NCBI RefSeq assembly: GCF_003122325.1
Contig: NZ_QFBC01000025.1
Coordinates: forward strand, 1 to 60,382
DNA from: Rhizobium album
GTDB taxonomy: Bacteria > Pseudomonadota > Alphaproteobacteria > Rhizobiales > Rhizobiaceae
Length of the DNA stretch: 60,382 bases
Direction: 5' to 3'
Of this stretch, positions 37,177-46,177 are shown one piece after another (within the stretch, counting starts at the first letter, position 1; each line of letters opens with the position of its first letter). Both the position numbers and the translations under genes were made by a program. The notes beneath the pieces are model-generated. The model was not told the DNA's origin. It did not search any database and saw only the letters and a list, made by a program, of their open reading frames with translations.

Positions 37177-38133
37177 ATGACCGGCAGGCAAAGCACGCGC
37201 ACGGAGAAAAAACGGCACGAAGAGGCCGCCGGCTGGGTCTTGCGCAACAGAGAGCCAAGCCAGACCGAAGGGGAGAAAGCCGCATTCGATGCTTGGCTTG
37301 CCCGCGATCCCGAAAATGCCAGGATTTACCAAGCCGCCGAACGCCTGATGGGCGAGGCGCGCGCGGCTATCGAATCCGATCCCGCATTGCGCGACCTCAA
37401 GGTGAAGCCGCGCCAGGTCTCAAGGCCGATCATCCGTTCCGTCGTCGCCTTGTTCCTGGTCGGCGGGCTGTTCGTGCTGTTCGACGGGCCGATGCGCTTG
37501 CGGGCCGATGTCATCGCGGGAACCGGAGAAATGCCTGTGATCACGCTGGAGGACGGCTCGACTGTGCAGCTCAACGCCTCCTCGGCGATCTCCCATGACT
37601 ATAGCGGGCACAGGCGCATCGTGAAGCTGCTGCGTGGCCAGGCGTATTTCGAAGTCGCAAGCGACCCTGAGCGTCCCTTTCAGGTCGAAGCCGGAGACGT
37701 CCTCGTAACCGCTCTTGGCACGGCGTTCGACGTGCGGATCGGCGACACGGAAACCGATGTAACGGTCACGCAGCACGCGGTGCAGATCGACATCGCCGAC
37801 GGAAAGAACACGTCGCTTCGCGTCAACGAGGGTGAACAGGTCAGCTATGACCTCCAGGCGCACAGCAGCGCGGTGAAGGAGACGGACAGCATGCTGGCAC
37901 TCGCCTGGCGGCGCGGCCAGCTGGTCCTCGACAATGCGCCACTTTCCTATTTGGTTGCCGAAATGCGCAGCCATTTCCGGGGGCAAATCGTTATCGTCGG
38001 CGACGAGCTCGCGCGGCGGCGGGTCAGCGGCACACTGGCGATAACCGACACCGATGCGGCGCTGACCTTCCTGGAGCGCTCGCTTGGCGTCAAGACCAAC
38101 CGGATCGGCCCTTTAATCCTCATCCGTGACTAA
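37177..38133 (+). CDS. FecR-family anti-sigma/signal transducer (FecR 1)
   Basis: Protein of 318 residues with the FecR layout: an N-terminal cytoplasmic region (HEEAAGWVLRNREPS, AFDAWLARDPENARIY) that binds a sigma factor, one transmembrane segment (SVVALFLVGGLFVLF) near residues 88-102 and a periplasmic FecR domain (ITLEDGSTVQLNASSAI, LLRGQAYFEV, VTALGTAFDV). It passes the signal from a loaded STN-type receptor to its ECF sigma factor. It has no sigma gene directly upstream; the IS6 remnant ends 95 nt before it. It may partner sigma factor 1 and receptor 1. Confidence 0.92.
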   Translation: MTGRQSTRTEKKRHEEAAGWVLRNREPSQTEGEKAAFDAWLARDPENARIYQAAERLMGEARAAIESDPALRDLKVKPRQVSRPIIRSVVALFLVGGLFVLFDGPMRLRADVIAGTGEMPVITLEDGSTVQLNASSAISHDYSGHRRIVKLLRGQAYFEVASDPERPFQVEAGDVLVTALGTAFDVRIGDTETDVTVTQHAVQIDIADGKNTSLRVNEGEQVSYDLQAHSSAVKETDSMLALAWRRGQLVLDNAPLSYLVAEMRSHFRGQIVIVGDELARRRVSGTLAITDTDAALTFLERSLGVKTNRIGPLILIRD

Positions 38134-38465
38134 CATACGGTTCGGATAGGGTAGTTCTGCTGCGGCCGCCAAGCCGAGGGGCTCTGTGCTTTTGTTTTTG
38201 CCGCATTGCTGCGGGAGAGCACCTGTCCGTCTCTCGATCGGATTACATTCGAAACGGCACGAATTGTCTCCGTTCGATGCGCCACCACACATCTCTCCGA
38301 TCTTGCAGGCCACCGTTTACCGTTAGCAATCGTATGAGATCGAGTATCGAGCCGTGATCGCGCGTCTAAATAAATCGGCGTATACAATCACATTGGATTG
38401 CTAAAACGCGGCCAAGTCTATAAGCGGAGTGCATTAGTCCAGTTATACACAGCGATAGGCCACCC
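38134..38465. other. 332-base gap between FecR 1 and sigma factor 2
   Basis: No supported gene on either strand; two short minus-strand frames here resemble nothing known and lack ribosome-binding sites. The base composition is less GC-rich than the neighbours. The region presumably holds the promoter of sigma factor 2. Confidence 0.45.
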
Positions 38466-38954
38466 GTGACGACCAAGGAATCCGAATTCGAGGCTCTTTA
38501 CGCGTCGGAACGCTTCCGGCTCGAGAAGTTGGCCGGCCGCCGGATCGGCCGCTCGAATGCAGCCGATGTCGTGCAGGATGTTTTCGCCGTCCTTTGGGCT
38601 CGCGCGAAGGAACATGCCTCGCTTACGCCAGCGTATCTTTCCCGCGCCACGCAGTTCACGGCCATCACCCATTTTAGGGCTGAGCAGAGGCGCCAGAAGC
38701 TCGCTAAAGGCCTGACCGAAGAGCAATATACCCAAGCCGTGATCCCGCCAGACCAGATCGTTGGCGCGCGCCAGGAACTCCGCCACCTTCAGACGGCTAT
38801 AAGCAACCTCCCGGAACGCACGCGGCAGGTTTTTATGCTGAACCGCCTTCACGCCTGCACCTATGACGAGATTGCAGTTGCGCTGGACATTTCCTACAGC
38901 ACCGTCGAGCGCGAGATCGCCAAAGCTCTTCTTGCCTGCCGCCAAGTACGGTAA
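38466..38954 (+). CDS. ECF sigma factor, FecI-like (system 2)
   Basis: Sigma factor of 162 residues. Region 2 is seen in SNAADVVQDVFAVLWARA and YLSRATQFTAITHFR, region 4 in LPERTRQVFMLNRLHACTYDEI and ISYSTVEREIAKAL. The start is GTG. The next genes are fecR 2 and a TonB-dependent receptor with an STN domain, the canonical sigma-FecR-receptor order of cell-surface signalling, so this factor most likely drives the receptor gene and the genes after it. Confidence 0.9.
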   Translation: MTTKESEFEALYASERFRLEKLAGRRIGRSNAADVVQDVFAVLWARAKEHASLTPAYLSRATQFTAITHFRAEQRRQKLAKGLTEEQYTQAVIPPDQIVGARQELRHLQTAISNLPERTRQVFMLNRLHACTYDEIAVALDISYSTVEREIAKALLACRQVR

Positions 38955-39050
38955 TCAGACGCACCTGAGGGTGATCGCGCTCGCCGCGCGATATATTTAG
39001 AGGAAGGCCGACTGAGCGCGTCGGATTGCGAGCCAAGGCGATTTCATTCG

Positions 39051-40040
39051 ATGGACGACAGGCAAATCTCTCCGGATAGGGCACGGATCGAGCGGGAGGC
39101 GATTGCGTGGTTCACCCGCATGAACGGCAAACCTTCCCATCAAGACAATCGCGACTTTCACGACTGGCTTGCCACCTCGACGCTTCACAAGCAGGCTTTC
39201 GAAGATATCGGCGGCCTGTGGTCTGATCTCGGTGCCACCGGTCCGGAAAGAGGTCCTGAGGACGACGAACTCGCACTTCCGCTGGAAAAGATCCGACGGC
39301 TGCGTGAGAAACGGATCAGGGGCAAGGCCGGCGCCGTCGTTACCTGTTGTCTCGTGTTTTTGCTGGCCGGAGCGTGGACTTGGCTGGAGCAGCCTCACCT
39401 TTGGCAGGATATGCAGGCTGATTTCGTCTCGCCGCGCGGCGACCGTCGCGAATTGGCGCTCAGCGATGGGTCGCATGTTCTGCTCGATGCCGATAGCGCG
39501 CTCGACGTCGCAATTTCTGCCCGTGAAAGACGTGTGAGGCTGTTGCGAGGGAACGCCTTTTTCCGGATCTCTCATACCGGTGTGCCCTTCGTGGTCGAAG
39601 CCGCCGGCGGGGAAGCGAAAGTTCTCGGAACCGAATTCGATGTCTCGCTGAAGGAGGATCGGCAGGTCACGGTGACCCTTGCCGAAGGCAGCGTGAAGGT
39701 TGGCGTGATCGGAGCCGGACAGGATGTCATCCTTAAGCCAGGAGAAAGCGTCGACTACGGATCTTCGGGCCTCAGCCCCGTCAAACAGGCCATCATCGAA
39801 GACGAGATGGCCTGGCATGATGGCCGCTATATCTTCACCAATGCCCGGCTCGCGGACGTTCTTGCCCAGATAGAACGTTATCGGACCGGGCGCATCGTGG
39901 TTCTGGGTTCGAGCCTCGGCGAACTCAGAGTCAGCGGCAATATTGCGCTCCACGATACCCACGAGGCGCTTGCTGCCTTGCAGTCGACCGTCGGCTTTCA
40001 CCTCAACAGTTTTGGCCGCATCACCGTGGTCGGCCCCTGA
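39051..40040 (+). CDS. FecR-family anti-sigma/signal transducer (FecR 2)
   Basis: Protein of 329 residues: a cytoplasmic N terminus (REAIAWFTRMNG, DFHDWLATSTLHKQAFEDI), a transmembrane segment (AVVTCCLVFLLAGAWTWL) near residues 95-112 and a periplasmic FecR domain (LALSDGSHVLLDADSAL, LLRGNAFFRI, VLGTEFDVSL). It lies 96 nt after sigma factor 2 and 137 nt before receptor 2, and is expected to hold or activate that sigma factor depending on receptor state. Confidence 0.92.
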   Translation: MDDRQISPDRARIEREAIAWFTRMNGKPSHQDNRDFHDWLATSTLHKQAFEDIGGLWSDLGATGPERGPEDDELALPLEKIRRLREKRIRGKAGAVVTCCLVFLLAGAWTWLEQPHLWQDMQADFVSPRGDRRELALSDGSHVLLDADSALDVAISARERRVRLLRGNAFFRISHTGVPFVVEAAGGEAKVLGTEFDVSLKEDRQVTVTLAEGSVKVGVIGAGQDVILKPGESVDYGSSGLSPVKQAIIEDEMAWHDGRYIFTNARLADVLAQIERYRTGRIVVLGSSLGELRVSGNIALHDTHEALAALQSTVGFHLNSFGRITVVGP

Positions 40041-40177
40041 CATCCGCCTTTGGGCCGCCAAAGAAAATTCTTGAGAAAATGTGAGGGTGGGCCGGCCCCC
40101 AGGACGATATCCCTTATGAGAAGCCGATGCCGGACACCGGCAGGCTGCGCTCGTTTTGCTTGACATGAGGGCGACGT

Positions 40178-42640
40178 ATGAGGGGCAAGGTATTGAGAAA
40201 CAGGACCATGGTTCTGCTGGCAGCAACGATGATGGCAGTCTTTGCCGTGGATGGTACCGGTGTAACGCCGGCCGCCGCACAGGCTCTCGCGGGGCGACAG
40301 CATAGTTTCAACATTCCCGCCAAGCCGATCCGCCAGGCGATGAACGACATCGTTCGCGCCACTGGCATCAATGTCATTTTCCCCGAAACTGCGGCCGCCT
40401 CGACAACCGGCCGCAGTGTGCGCGGCACGATGAGCACGGCTCAGGCGATCTCCACCCTGCTCTCCGGTTCGGGGCTTCAATTCAGCTTCACCAACGCCAA
40501 CACCGTGACCATCGTCAGTATCGTTCAGACAGACAGTGCCGGTGTCACGGGCGACGCAACCGCGCTGGCACCGATCATCTTGGCGGGCGAGGCCGGTGGC
40601 GTTGATGGCTATGTTGCAGAAACCAGCACGGCCGGCACCAAAACGGACACGCCGATCCTTGAAGTGCCCCAGACGGTCAACGTCGTGACGCGCAAGGAGA
40701 TGGACGATCGCGGCGTTACCGATTTCAATTCCGCCGTCGCCTACACACCCGGCGTGCGTATGATCGATTATCCTGGCGGCCAGGGAATGCCGGACATCTA
40801 TTTGCGCGGCTTCAGGGCGATCGGGCAGTTCGCCAACTATCGCGATGGCCTGCGCAACGGCTTCAACAGCTATGACAGCGATATCGAGATGTATGCTTTC
40901 GACCGTCTGGACGTGTTGAAGGGGCCGTCCTCGGTGCTTTACGGCCAGGCGACACCGGGAGGCCTCGTCAATACGACGACCAAACGCCCGACCGAGACAC
41001 CTTTGCGGGAAGTCGAGGTCCAGTATGGCAGTTTCAACAGGAGGCAGACAGCGCTCGATTTCAGCGGGCCCGCGAACAAGGACGGCACCTTTCTCTATCG
41101 CCTGACGGGTCTTTACCGCGATAGCGGTACGCAAATCGACCACTCGCCCGACGACAGCCTCTACATCGCGCCGGCATTCACCTGGAAGCCGGACGATGCA
41201 ACGAGCTTCACCCTGCTTTCCAATTACCAGAAGACGACCAAGGGCGGTGGTGAGCAGAGCCTGCCGATGGACAACACGATTTTCGACAACGGCGTGCGGA
41301 TTCCGTCCAGCACTTATCTCGGCGTGGCCGGGCTCACCGAGTGGAAGGTCGAAGGCGAGTCGGTTGGCAACGAGTTCAAGCACGAATTCGACAATGGCTG
41401 GACCTATCGTCAGAATGCCCGCTTCAGCCATTCAAAGGTAGATTATACGGCCGGTTTCATCTGGGATTGGCCTACCGCGCTGGTTAATGGCCATTTCGCC
41501 AATATCGGCACCCAGAAACGCCCTAAGACCACCAGCAGTTTCCTGTTCGACAACAATGTCAGCGGCGAGATCGATATCGGTCCCGCGACCCACAAGATCA
41601 CGCTCGGTGCCGATTACGGTTATTATTCCGGCAAGGAAAGCCGCGCCAACTCTTCCAACTTCATCACGATCGATGTTCTCGATCCGGTCTATGGCGGCCC
41701 TGCCCTGACCTATGATCCGCTCTGGACGGATGAAAAGGTCGTCACATCGCAGTTCGGCATCTATGCGCAGGATCAGCTCAAGTGGGACAACTGGATCCTG
41801 TCGCTCGGCGGACGTTATGATTGGGTGAACGGCAAGGTCTACGACAATCTCTCCGACAGCGTGACGAAAACAGACGATGCAGCCTTCAGCGGTCGGATCG
41901 GCCTGGGATACATGTTCGACAACGGCATCGTGCCCTATGCCAGTTACGCGACCTCCTTCCAGCCGGACTCATCGATCGATTTCTCGGGCAACCCCTTCAA
42001 GCCGACAAGGGGCCAGCAATACGAGGCTGGCATCAAATACCAGCCGATAGGATGGAACGCGCTGTTCACTGCCTCGGTTTTCCAGATCACCCAGCAGAAC
42101 GTCTCGACGACCGACCCGCTGCATATCGGTTATGCGGTGCAGCAAGGCGAGATACGCTCGCGCGGCTTCGAACTCGAAGCCAAGGCAAGCCTGACCAAAG
42201 AGCTCAGTCTGACGGCCGGCTATTCCTACACGGATGCGCGTGTCACTGAGGACAATCCGAACACGAGCGGCGTCAGCGCGATCGGATCCCGCTCAGCGTC
42301 TGTTCCCTATCATACTGCATCGTTATGGCTTGATTACGCTTTTCAGGACGACGCGTTCGACGGCCTGAGACTTGGCGCGGGATTGCGCTATGTCGGCAGT
42401 TCGATGGCCGTAATGGACACGACGACAGGATCGCAGGTCAAGGTTCCTGGCCACACACTTCTCGATGCCTCGATCTCCTATGATTTCGGCGCGAAAAACC
42501 CCGATCTGAATGGGCTGACCCTGGCAGTCAGCGGCACCAATCTTACAGACGAGAAATATTTCACGCCCAGCTTCTACTCCAACACCGTTGTTTACGGCAA
42601 CCGGCGCGCCATCAACGCCACCCTTGCCTACAAATGGTAA
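40178..42640 (+). CDS. TonB-dependent siderophore receptor with STN domain, system 2
   Basis: Outer-membrane receptor of 820 residues of the FhuA/FoxA-like siderophore class. A signal peptide ending about PAAAQA is followed by an STN domain (HSFNIPAKPIRQAMNDIVRA), a TonB box-like LAPIILAGE, the plug (ILEVPQTVNVVTRKEMDDRG, then DRLDVLKGPSSVLYGQ and PGGLVN) and a long barrel ending in the aromatic ATLAYKW. The STN domain fits signalling through FecR 2. The next genes are FhuD- and FhuB-like, so hydroxamate siderophores are the likely ligands (inference). Confidence 0.94.
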   Translation: MRGKVLRNRTMVLLAATMMAVFAVDGTGVTPAAAQALAGRQHSFNIPAKPIRQAMNDIVRATGINVIFPETAAASTTGRSVRGTMSTAQAISTLLSGSGLQFSFTNANTVTIVSIVQTDSAGVTGDATALAPIILAGEAGGVDGYVAETSTAGTKTDTPILEVPQTVNVVTRKEMDDRGVTDFNSAVAYTPGVRMIDYPGGQGMPDIYLRGFRAIGQFANYRDGLRNGFNSYDSDIEMYAFDRLDVLKGPSSVLYGQATPGGLVNTTTKRPTETPLREVEVQYGSFNRRQTALDFSGPANKDGTFLYRLTGLYRDSGTQIDHSPDDSLYIAPAFTWKPDDATSFTLLSNYQKTTKGGGEQSLPMDNTIFDNGVRIPSSTYLGVAGLTEWKVEGESVGNEFKHEFDNGWTYRQNARFSHSKVDYTAGFIWDWPTALVNGHFANIGTQKRPKTTSSFLFDNNVSGEIDIGPATHKITLGADYGYYSGKESRANSSNFITIDVLDPVYGGPALTYDPLWTDEKVVTSQFGIYAQDQLKWDNWILSLGGRYDWVNGKVYDNLSDSVTKTDDAAFSGRIGLGYMFDNGIVPYASYATSFQPDSSIDFSGNPFKPTRGQQYEAGIKYQPIGWNALFTASVFQITQQNVSTTDPLHIGYAVQQGEIRSRGFELEAKASLTKELSLTAGYSYTDARVTEDNPNTSGVSAIGSRSASVPYHTASLWLDYAFQDDAFDGLRLGAGLRYVGSSMAVMDTTTGSQVKVPGHTLLDASISYDFGAKNPDLNGLTLAVSGTNLTDEKYFTPSFYSNTVVYGNRRAINATLAYKW

Positions 42641-42644
42641 TCGC

Positions 42645-43559
42645 TTGATCCGGCGACGGACGTCCCGCCATCTCATCCCCCGCCGGGCATTTCTCGGCGG
42701 GTTGATATCTCTCACCCTCCCGCCGACATCGGGTGCCGGTAATCCTCTACCACTTCAAATTGCCGCCTTGGACTGGACAAGTGCGCAAAACCTGTTGGCA
42801 CTCGGCGCAAACGTCATCACGCTGCCCGAGCGCACGCGTTATAGCGAGCGCGTGGTGGAGCCGGAAGCGTCGCCGAACACGCACGATCTCGGTCTTCGTT
42901 CGGAGCCAAATCTCGAACTGCTTGATAGCTTGGCGCCAGATCTGATCGTCCTGCATCCGGAACTCGGCATGCTGCTGCCGGAACTGAATGCGATCGCCCC
43001 GGCCATTCTCTTCGATCCTGATGCAAACGACGACCTACAACCCGTCGACAGACTTGCCAATGCCCGGGTAAAACTGGAACGGCTCGCCGGCGAGATTGCA
43101 AGACCTAGCGCATTTTCCTCGTACATAAATGCTTATGAAGCGGCGATATCGGAGGCTGCAGCGAGATTGCGAGGTTACGATGGCAGGGCGGTCTATATCG
43201 TCACCCTGCTCGACACCCGCCGCGCCCTTGTCTTCGGAAAGAACAGCCTGTTTCAAAACCTGTTCGACCAGTTTTCTATCGAAAACGCATGGGATGGTCC
43301 GACCTCTTTCTATGGTCATGCGACGGTCACGATCGATGCCCTCGCGCGGCAGTCCCATGCAAGGTTGTTGTCAGTCGGACGCGAAAGCAGATTACTTTTG
43401 CAGCCGGCTCTGCAGTCTCCCGTCATCGCCAGCCTTCCCTATGTCCGGGAAGAGCGGGCCGTTGCGATCGACGACGTGCTATTTTACGGCGGCCTGCCGT
43501 CGGCGCAACGTTTTGCGCGACTGGCATCCTTTGCGTTGACGGACACCACCGCGCCATGA
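42645..43559 (+). CDS. FhuD-like siderophore binding protein with Tat signal
   Basis: Substrate-binding protein of about 304 residues. A twin-arginine motif RRAFLGG followed by LISLTLPPTSGA marks Tat export; E. coli FhuD is also a Tat substrate. LDWTSAQNLLALGANVITLP and LAPDLIVLHPE are typical of the FhuD fold. The likely start is TTG at 42645, 4 nt after the receptor stop; a longer frame from TTG at 42588 would overlap the receptor. Its stop overlaps the permease start as ATGA. Confidence 0.86.
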   Translation: MIRRRTSRHLIPRRAFLGGLISLTLPPTSGAGNPLPLQIAALDWTSAQNLLALGANVITLPERTRYSERVVEPEASPNTHDLGLRSEPNLELLDSLAPDLIVLHPELGMLLPELNAIAPAILFDPDANDDLQPVDRLANARVKLERLAGEIARPSAFSSYINAYEAAISEAAARLRGYDGRAVYIVTLLDTRRALVFGKNSLFQNLFDQFSIENAWDGPTSFYGHATVTIDALARQSHARLLSVGRESRLLLQPALQSPVIASLPYVREERAVAIDDVLFYGGLPSAQRFARLASFALTDTTAP

Positions 43560-45538
43560 GACCGGGCGACGTGCTCCACCATCCTGCGGCTGTTCTCGGC
43601 ATGATGGCGATAACCGCTGCGGTGGTCTGCCTGCAAAACATCCATGGCGTGCTGCCTCCCGGTGCAGGCATGAGCACAATCTTGTTTCCGAACCCGTCAA
43701 GCACGGCGGAACTGCTGCTTCACTACACGGTTCTGCCGCGCATCGTGATGGCCCTGATGGCCGGCGGGGCGCTCGGCCTCTCCGGCGCACTTCTTCAGCG
43801 CATTCTGAGAAACCCGTTGGCAGAACCCGCAACGCTCGGCGTTTCGGCGGGCGCGTACCTGACACTTGCGATTGCAGGCGTTTTCGCACCTTTCACTCTT
43901 CTTGTCGCCCAGACATGGATCGCGATTGCCGGTGCAGCACTTGCGCTTCTTGCCGTTCTAGGCCTGTCCTGGAGAAGCGGTCTTTCACCGGAGACCGTGA
44001 CCCTGTCCGGCCTGATCGTCAGCCTTTACTGTGGGGCAGCCAGCGCCGTGCTGACGCTATTCAATCATGAACTGCTGCTCGGACTGTTCATCTGGGGCGC
44101 GGGGTATCTCGATCAACAGGACTGGACGGGCGTGCTTTTTCTGGCACCCCGTCTTACATGTCTGGCAATCGCCGTGGCGCTCATTCTGCGCCCGCTGACG
44201 ATCCTCTCCCTTGACGACCGGAGCGCCCGTAGCCTCGGTCTGTCCACAACGATCTTCCGAATTATCGCGCTGGTTCTGGCGACCGCGCTTACCGGGCTTG
44301 TGACAGCACAGGTTGGTATCATCAGCTTTATCGGCCTGGCCGCACCGGCGATTGCGGGCGGTCTAGGCATGCGACGCATCGGCGGAGCGATTGTATGGTC
44401 GAGCCTGATCGGCGCGCTGCTTCTGCTGCTGACGGACCAGATCGTGCTTTCCTTTCCCGTCACCTATCGGCTCTTTCCAGTTGGGACAATTACGGGCCTG
44501 CTGGCGGCACCCTTGTTGATCGTGATGATCCGCCGGCTGAGGCCGACGAATGTGCCGGAGCAAAGGGCGCGCCAGGGGGTGGCTCAAGAGTGGCGCCCAA
44601 TCCTGCTGATGGCGGCGCTGATCCTTGTTAGCCTCCCACTTTTCTGGTTTGTGGTTGCCTTCGGTCGTGGACTGGGTGGCTGGGAACTCTCCAGTGGTGA
44701 CACCCTCCTAAACCTGTCGATTTGGCGATTGCCGCGGGCAGTTTGCGCCTTTGCCGGAGGTGCGATGCTGGCGCTGGCCGGCGCCATTTTGCAGCGCATG
44801 ACATCAAACCCGCTGGCTTCGCCGGAAATTATGGGCGTTTCCTCCGGCGCATTGGTCGGCACAATCCTGTTCATCATGACAGACGCACTGCCCACACGAT
44901 GGGGACAGATCGGCGCCGGGGCAGCGGGTGCTTTCATTGTGCTCGTGGTCATGCTGATCCTGTCGCGCCGACCTGCTTATGGCGGAAACCGGCTGCTCCT
45001 GCTTGGCGTCTCGCTGAGTTCGATTTCCAGCTTTATTATCGCGCTGCTGATGACAAGCCAGGATCCTCGCCTGGGGCAGGTTCTAAGCTGGCTTTCGGGT
45101 TCGACCTACGCGGTGACACCCTCTGATGCCATCTCCTCCGCCGCCGTGCTGTTTTTCGGCTTCCTCACCATTCCGTTGATCGCCCGCTGGCTTGAACTTC
45201 TGTCGCTGGGTGAATCCGCGGCATCGTCCCTCGGCATACCCCTGATCGGAAGCCGGTCGATCCTGTTTTCGATCGCAGCGGTCATGACGGCCGTGGCAAC
45301 AACGCTGGTCGGCCCGCTAAGTTTTTCGGGCTTGATGGGACCACATCTCGCTCGTCTCGCTGGTTTTCGACGGGCGGCCAGCCATCTTTTTTCCTCGGCG
45401 CTGATGGGCGGGCTTATTCTCCTGACTGCCGATTGGGTTGGCAGAAATCTAATCTTCCCCTACCAAATCCCGGCAGGACTGCTGGCGACGCTCATCGGTG
45501 GCCCTTTCCTTCTCTTCTTAATTGGAAAAAAGACATGA
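43556..45538 (+). CDS. FhuB-like fused double permease
   Basis: Inner-membrane protein of 660 residues made of two FecCD-type permeases in tandem, as in E. coli FhuB. The first half shows LPRIVMALMAGGALGLSG, LRNPLAEPATLGVSAGA and GIISFIGLAAPAIAG; the second half shows LPRAVCAFAGGAMLALAG, MTSNPLASPEIMGVSSGA and GPLSFSGLMGPHLAR. About 20 hydrophobic segments are expected. Two halves in one chain give a full transmembrane unit. No ATPase gene is present in this system, and the IS6 remnant begins 13 nt after the stop. Confidence 0.93.
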   Translation: MRPGDVLHHPAAVLGMMAITAAVVCLQNIHGVLPPGAGMSTILFPNPSSTAELLLHYTVLPRIVMALMAGGALGLSGALLQRILRNPLAEPATLGVSAGAYLTLAIAGVFAPFTLLVAQTWIAIAGAALALLAVLGLSWRSGLSPETVTLSGLIVSLYCGAASAVLTLFNHELLLGLFIWGAGYLDQQDWTGVLFLAPRLTCLAIAVALILRPLTILSLDDRSARSLGLSTTIFRIIALVLATALTGLVTAQVGIISFIGLAAPAIAGGLGMRRIGGAIVWSSLIGALLLLLTDQIVLSFPVTYRLFPVGTITGLLAAPLLIVMIRRLRPTNVPEQRARQGVAQEWRPILLMAALILVSLPLFWFVVAFGRGLGGWELSSGDTLLNLSIWRLPRAVCAFAGGAMLALAGAILQRMTSNPLASPEIMGVSSGALVGTILFIMTDALPTRWGQIGAGAAGAFIVLVVMLILSRRPAYGGNRLLLLGVSLSSISSFIIALLMTSQDPRLGQVLSWLSGSTYAVTPSDAISSAAVLFFGFLTIPLIARWLELLSLGESAASSLGIPLIGSRSILFSIAAVMTAVATTLVGPLSFSGLMGPHLARLAGFRRAASHLFSSALMGGLILLTADWVGRNLIFPYQIPAGLLATLIGGPFLLFLIGKKT

Positions 45539-45551
45539 GGAGAAACAGCAG

Positions 45552-45926
45552 TATCGGTACGGATGATGGTGCCAATACGTTCCGCCGGCGATTAAAGCGT
45601 CGGTTGACGATGGGCTGCTGCATCCGGATCCCGTGCACGACGTCACCAAGCATCCGCAGCAAGGCATCGAAAGCGACCATTTCCGGGTGAAGAAGACCAT
45701 GCCGTAGATTGGCGGCTTCCAATCCTTCAACACGGCGCAGCGAACCATCGCGGGGTTCGAGGCGATGCTGTGTTGGGGAAAGGCTTCGGCTTTTCCGGCG
45801 ACTGGACCGTCAACGATCAGAACGATCTGATTGCGCGTCTCTTCGGACCGCAAAAAGTTAACCAGGCATGAAAGTGGCATCGTCCAGGCCATAGCTGTGG
45901 CCGCGGGCGAGGTTTGCGACAAGCCC
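45552..45926 (+). pseudogene. Truncated, decayed IS6-family transposase remnant (copy B, right edge of the island)
   Basis: About 375 bases matching 36711-37081 of copy A with small insertions and deletions, so the frame shifts. An in-frame TAG interrupts the part matching KKTMPRIGG. It ends with the same TTTGCGACAAGCCC (45913-45926). It lies in the same orientation as copy A. Only the 3' half of the transposase remains. Confidence 0.85.
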
Positions 45927-46177
45927 GGGCAAACAGCGCCGTTTCATTCCATATGCAGTCGCTCCGTTGCAAACGGGTGAGGGTGAGGATGATGGACAGC
46001 CCCAGCCGACCTCCGCCGCCACGCTCCTTCATATCTGCGTGAATCCCGCCCAGCGTGCGAAACAACACTCGACAGCGCGCCCTTATCTTCTTATGGAAGG
46101 GCTCGTTTTCGGGGATTTTTCGCCCGGAGCATCATTCGGCCAAGATTGTCCAGCATGGAGCGGCCGAAATTGATCCG
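45927..46177. other. Gap between island edge and DUF1402 gene
   Basis: About 250 bases without a convincing gene. The first bases, GGGCAAAC, nearly repeat GGGCAAAG at the outer side of the left edge (27896-27903). An open frame runs through from 46055 into the DUF1402 gene, but its first 41 codons show no family features. Confidence 0.4.

Noticed and set aside
38113-38387. Two short minus-strand frames between FecR 1 and sigma factor 2
   Set aside because: No similarity to any known protein and no start signals; treated as spacer.
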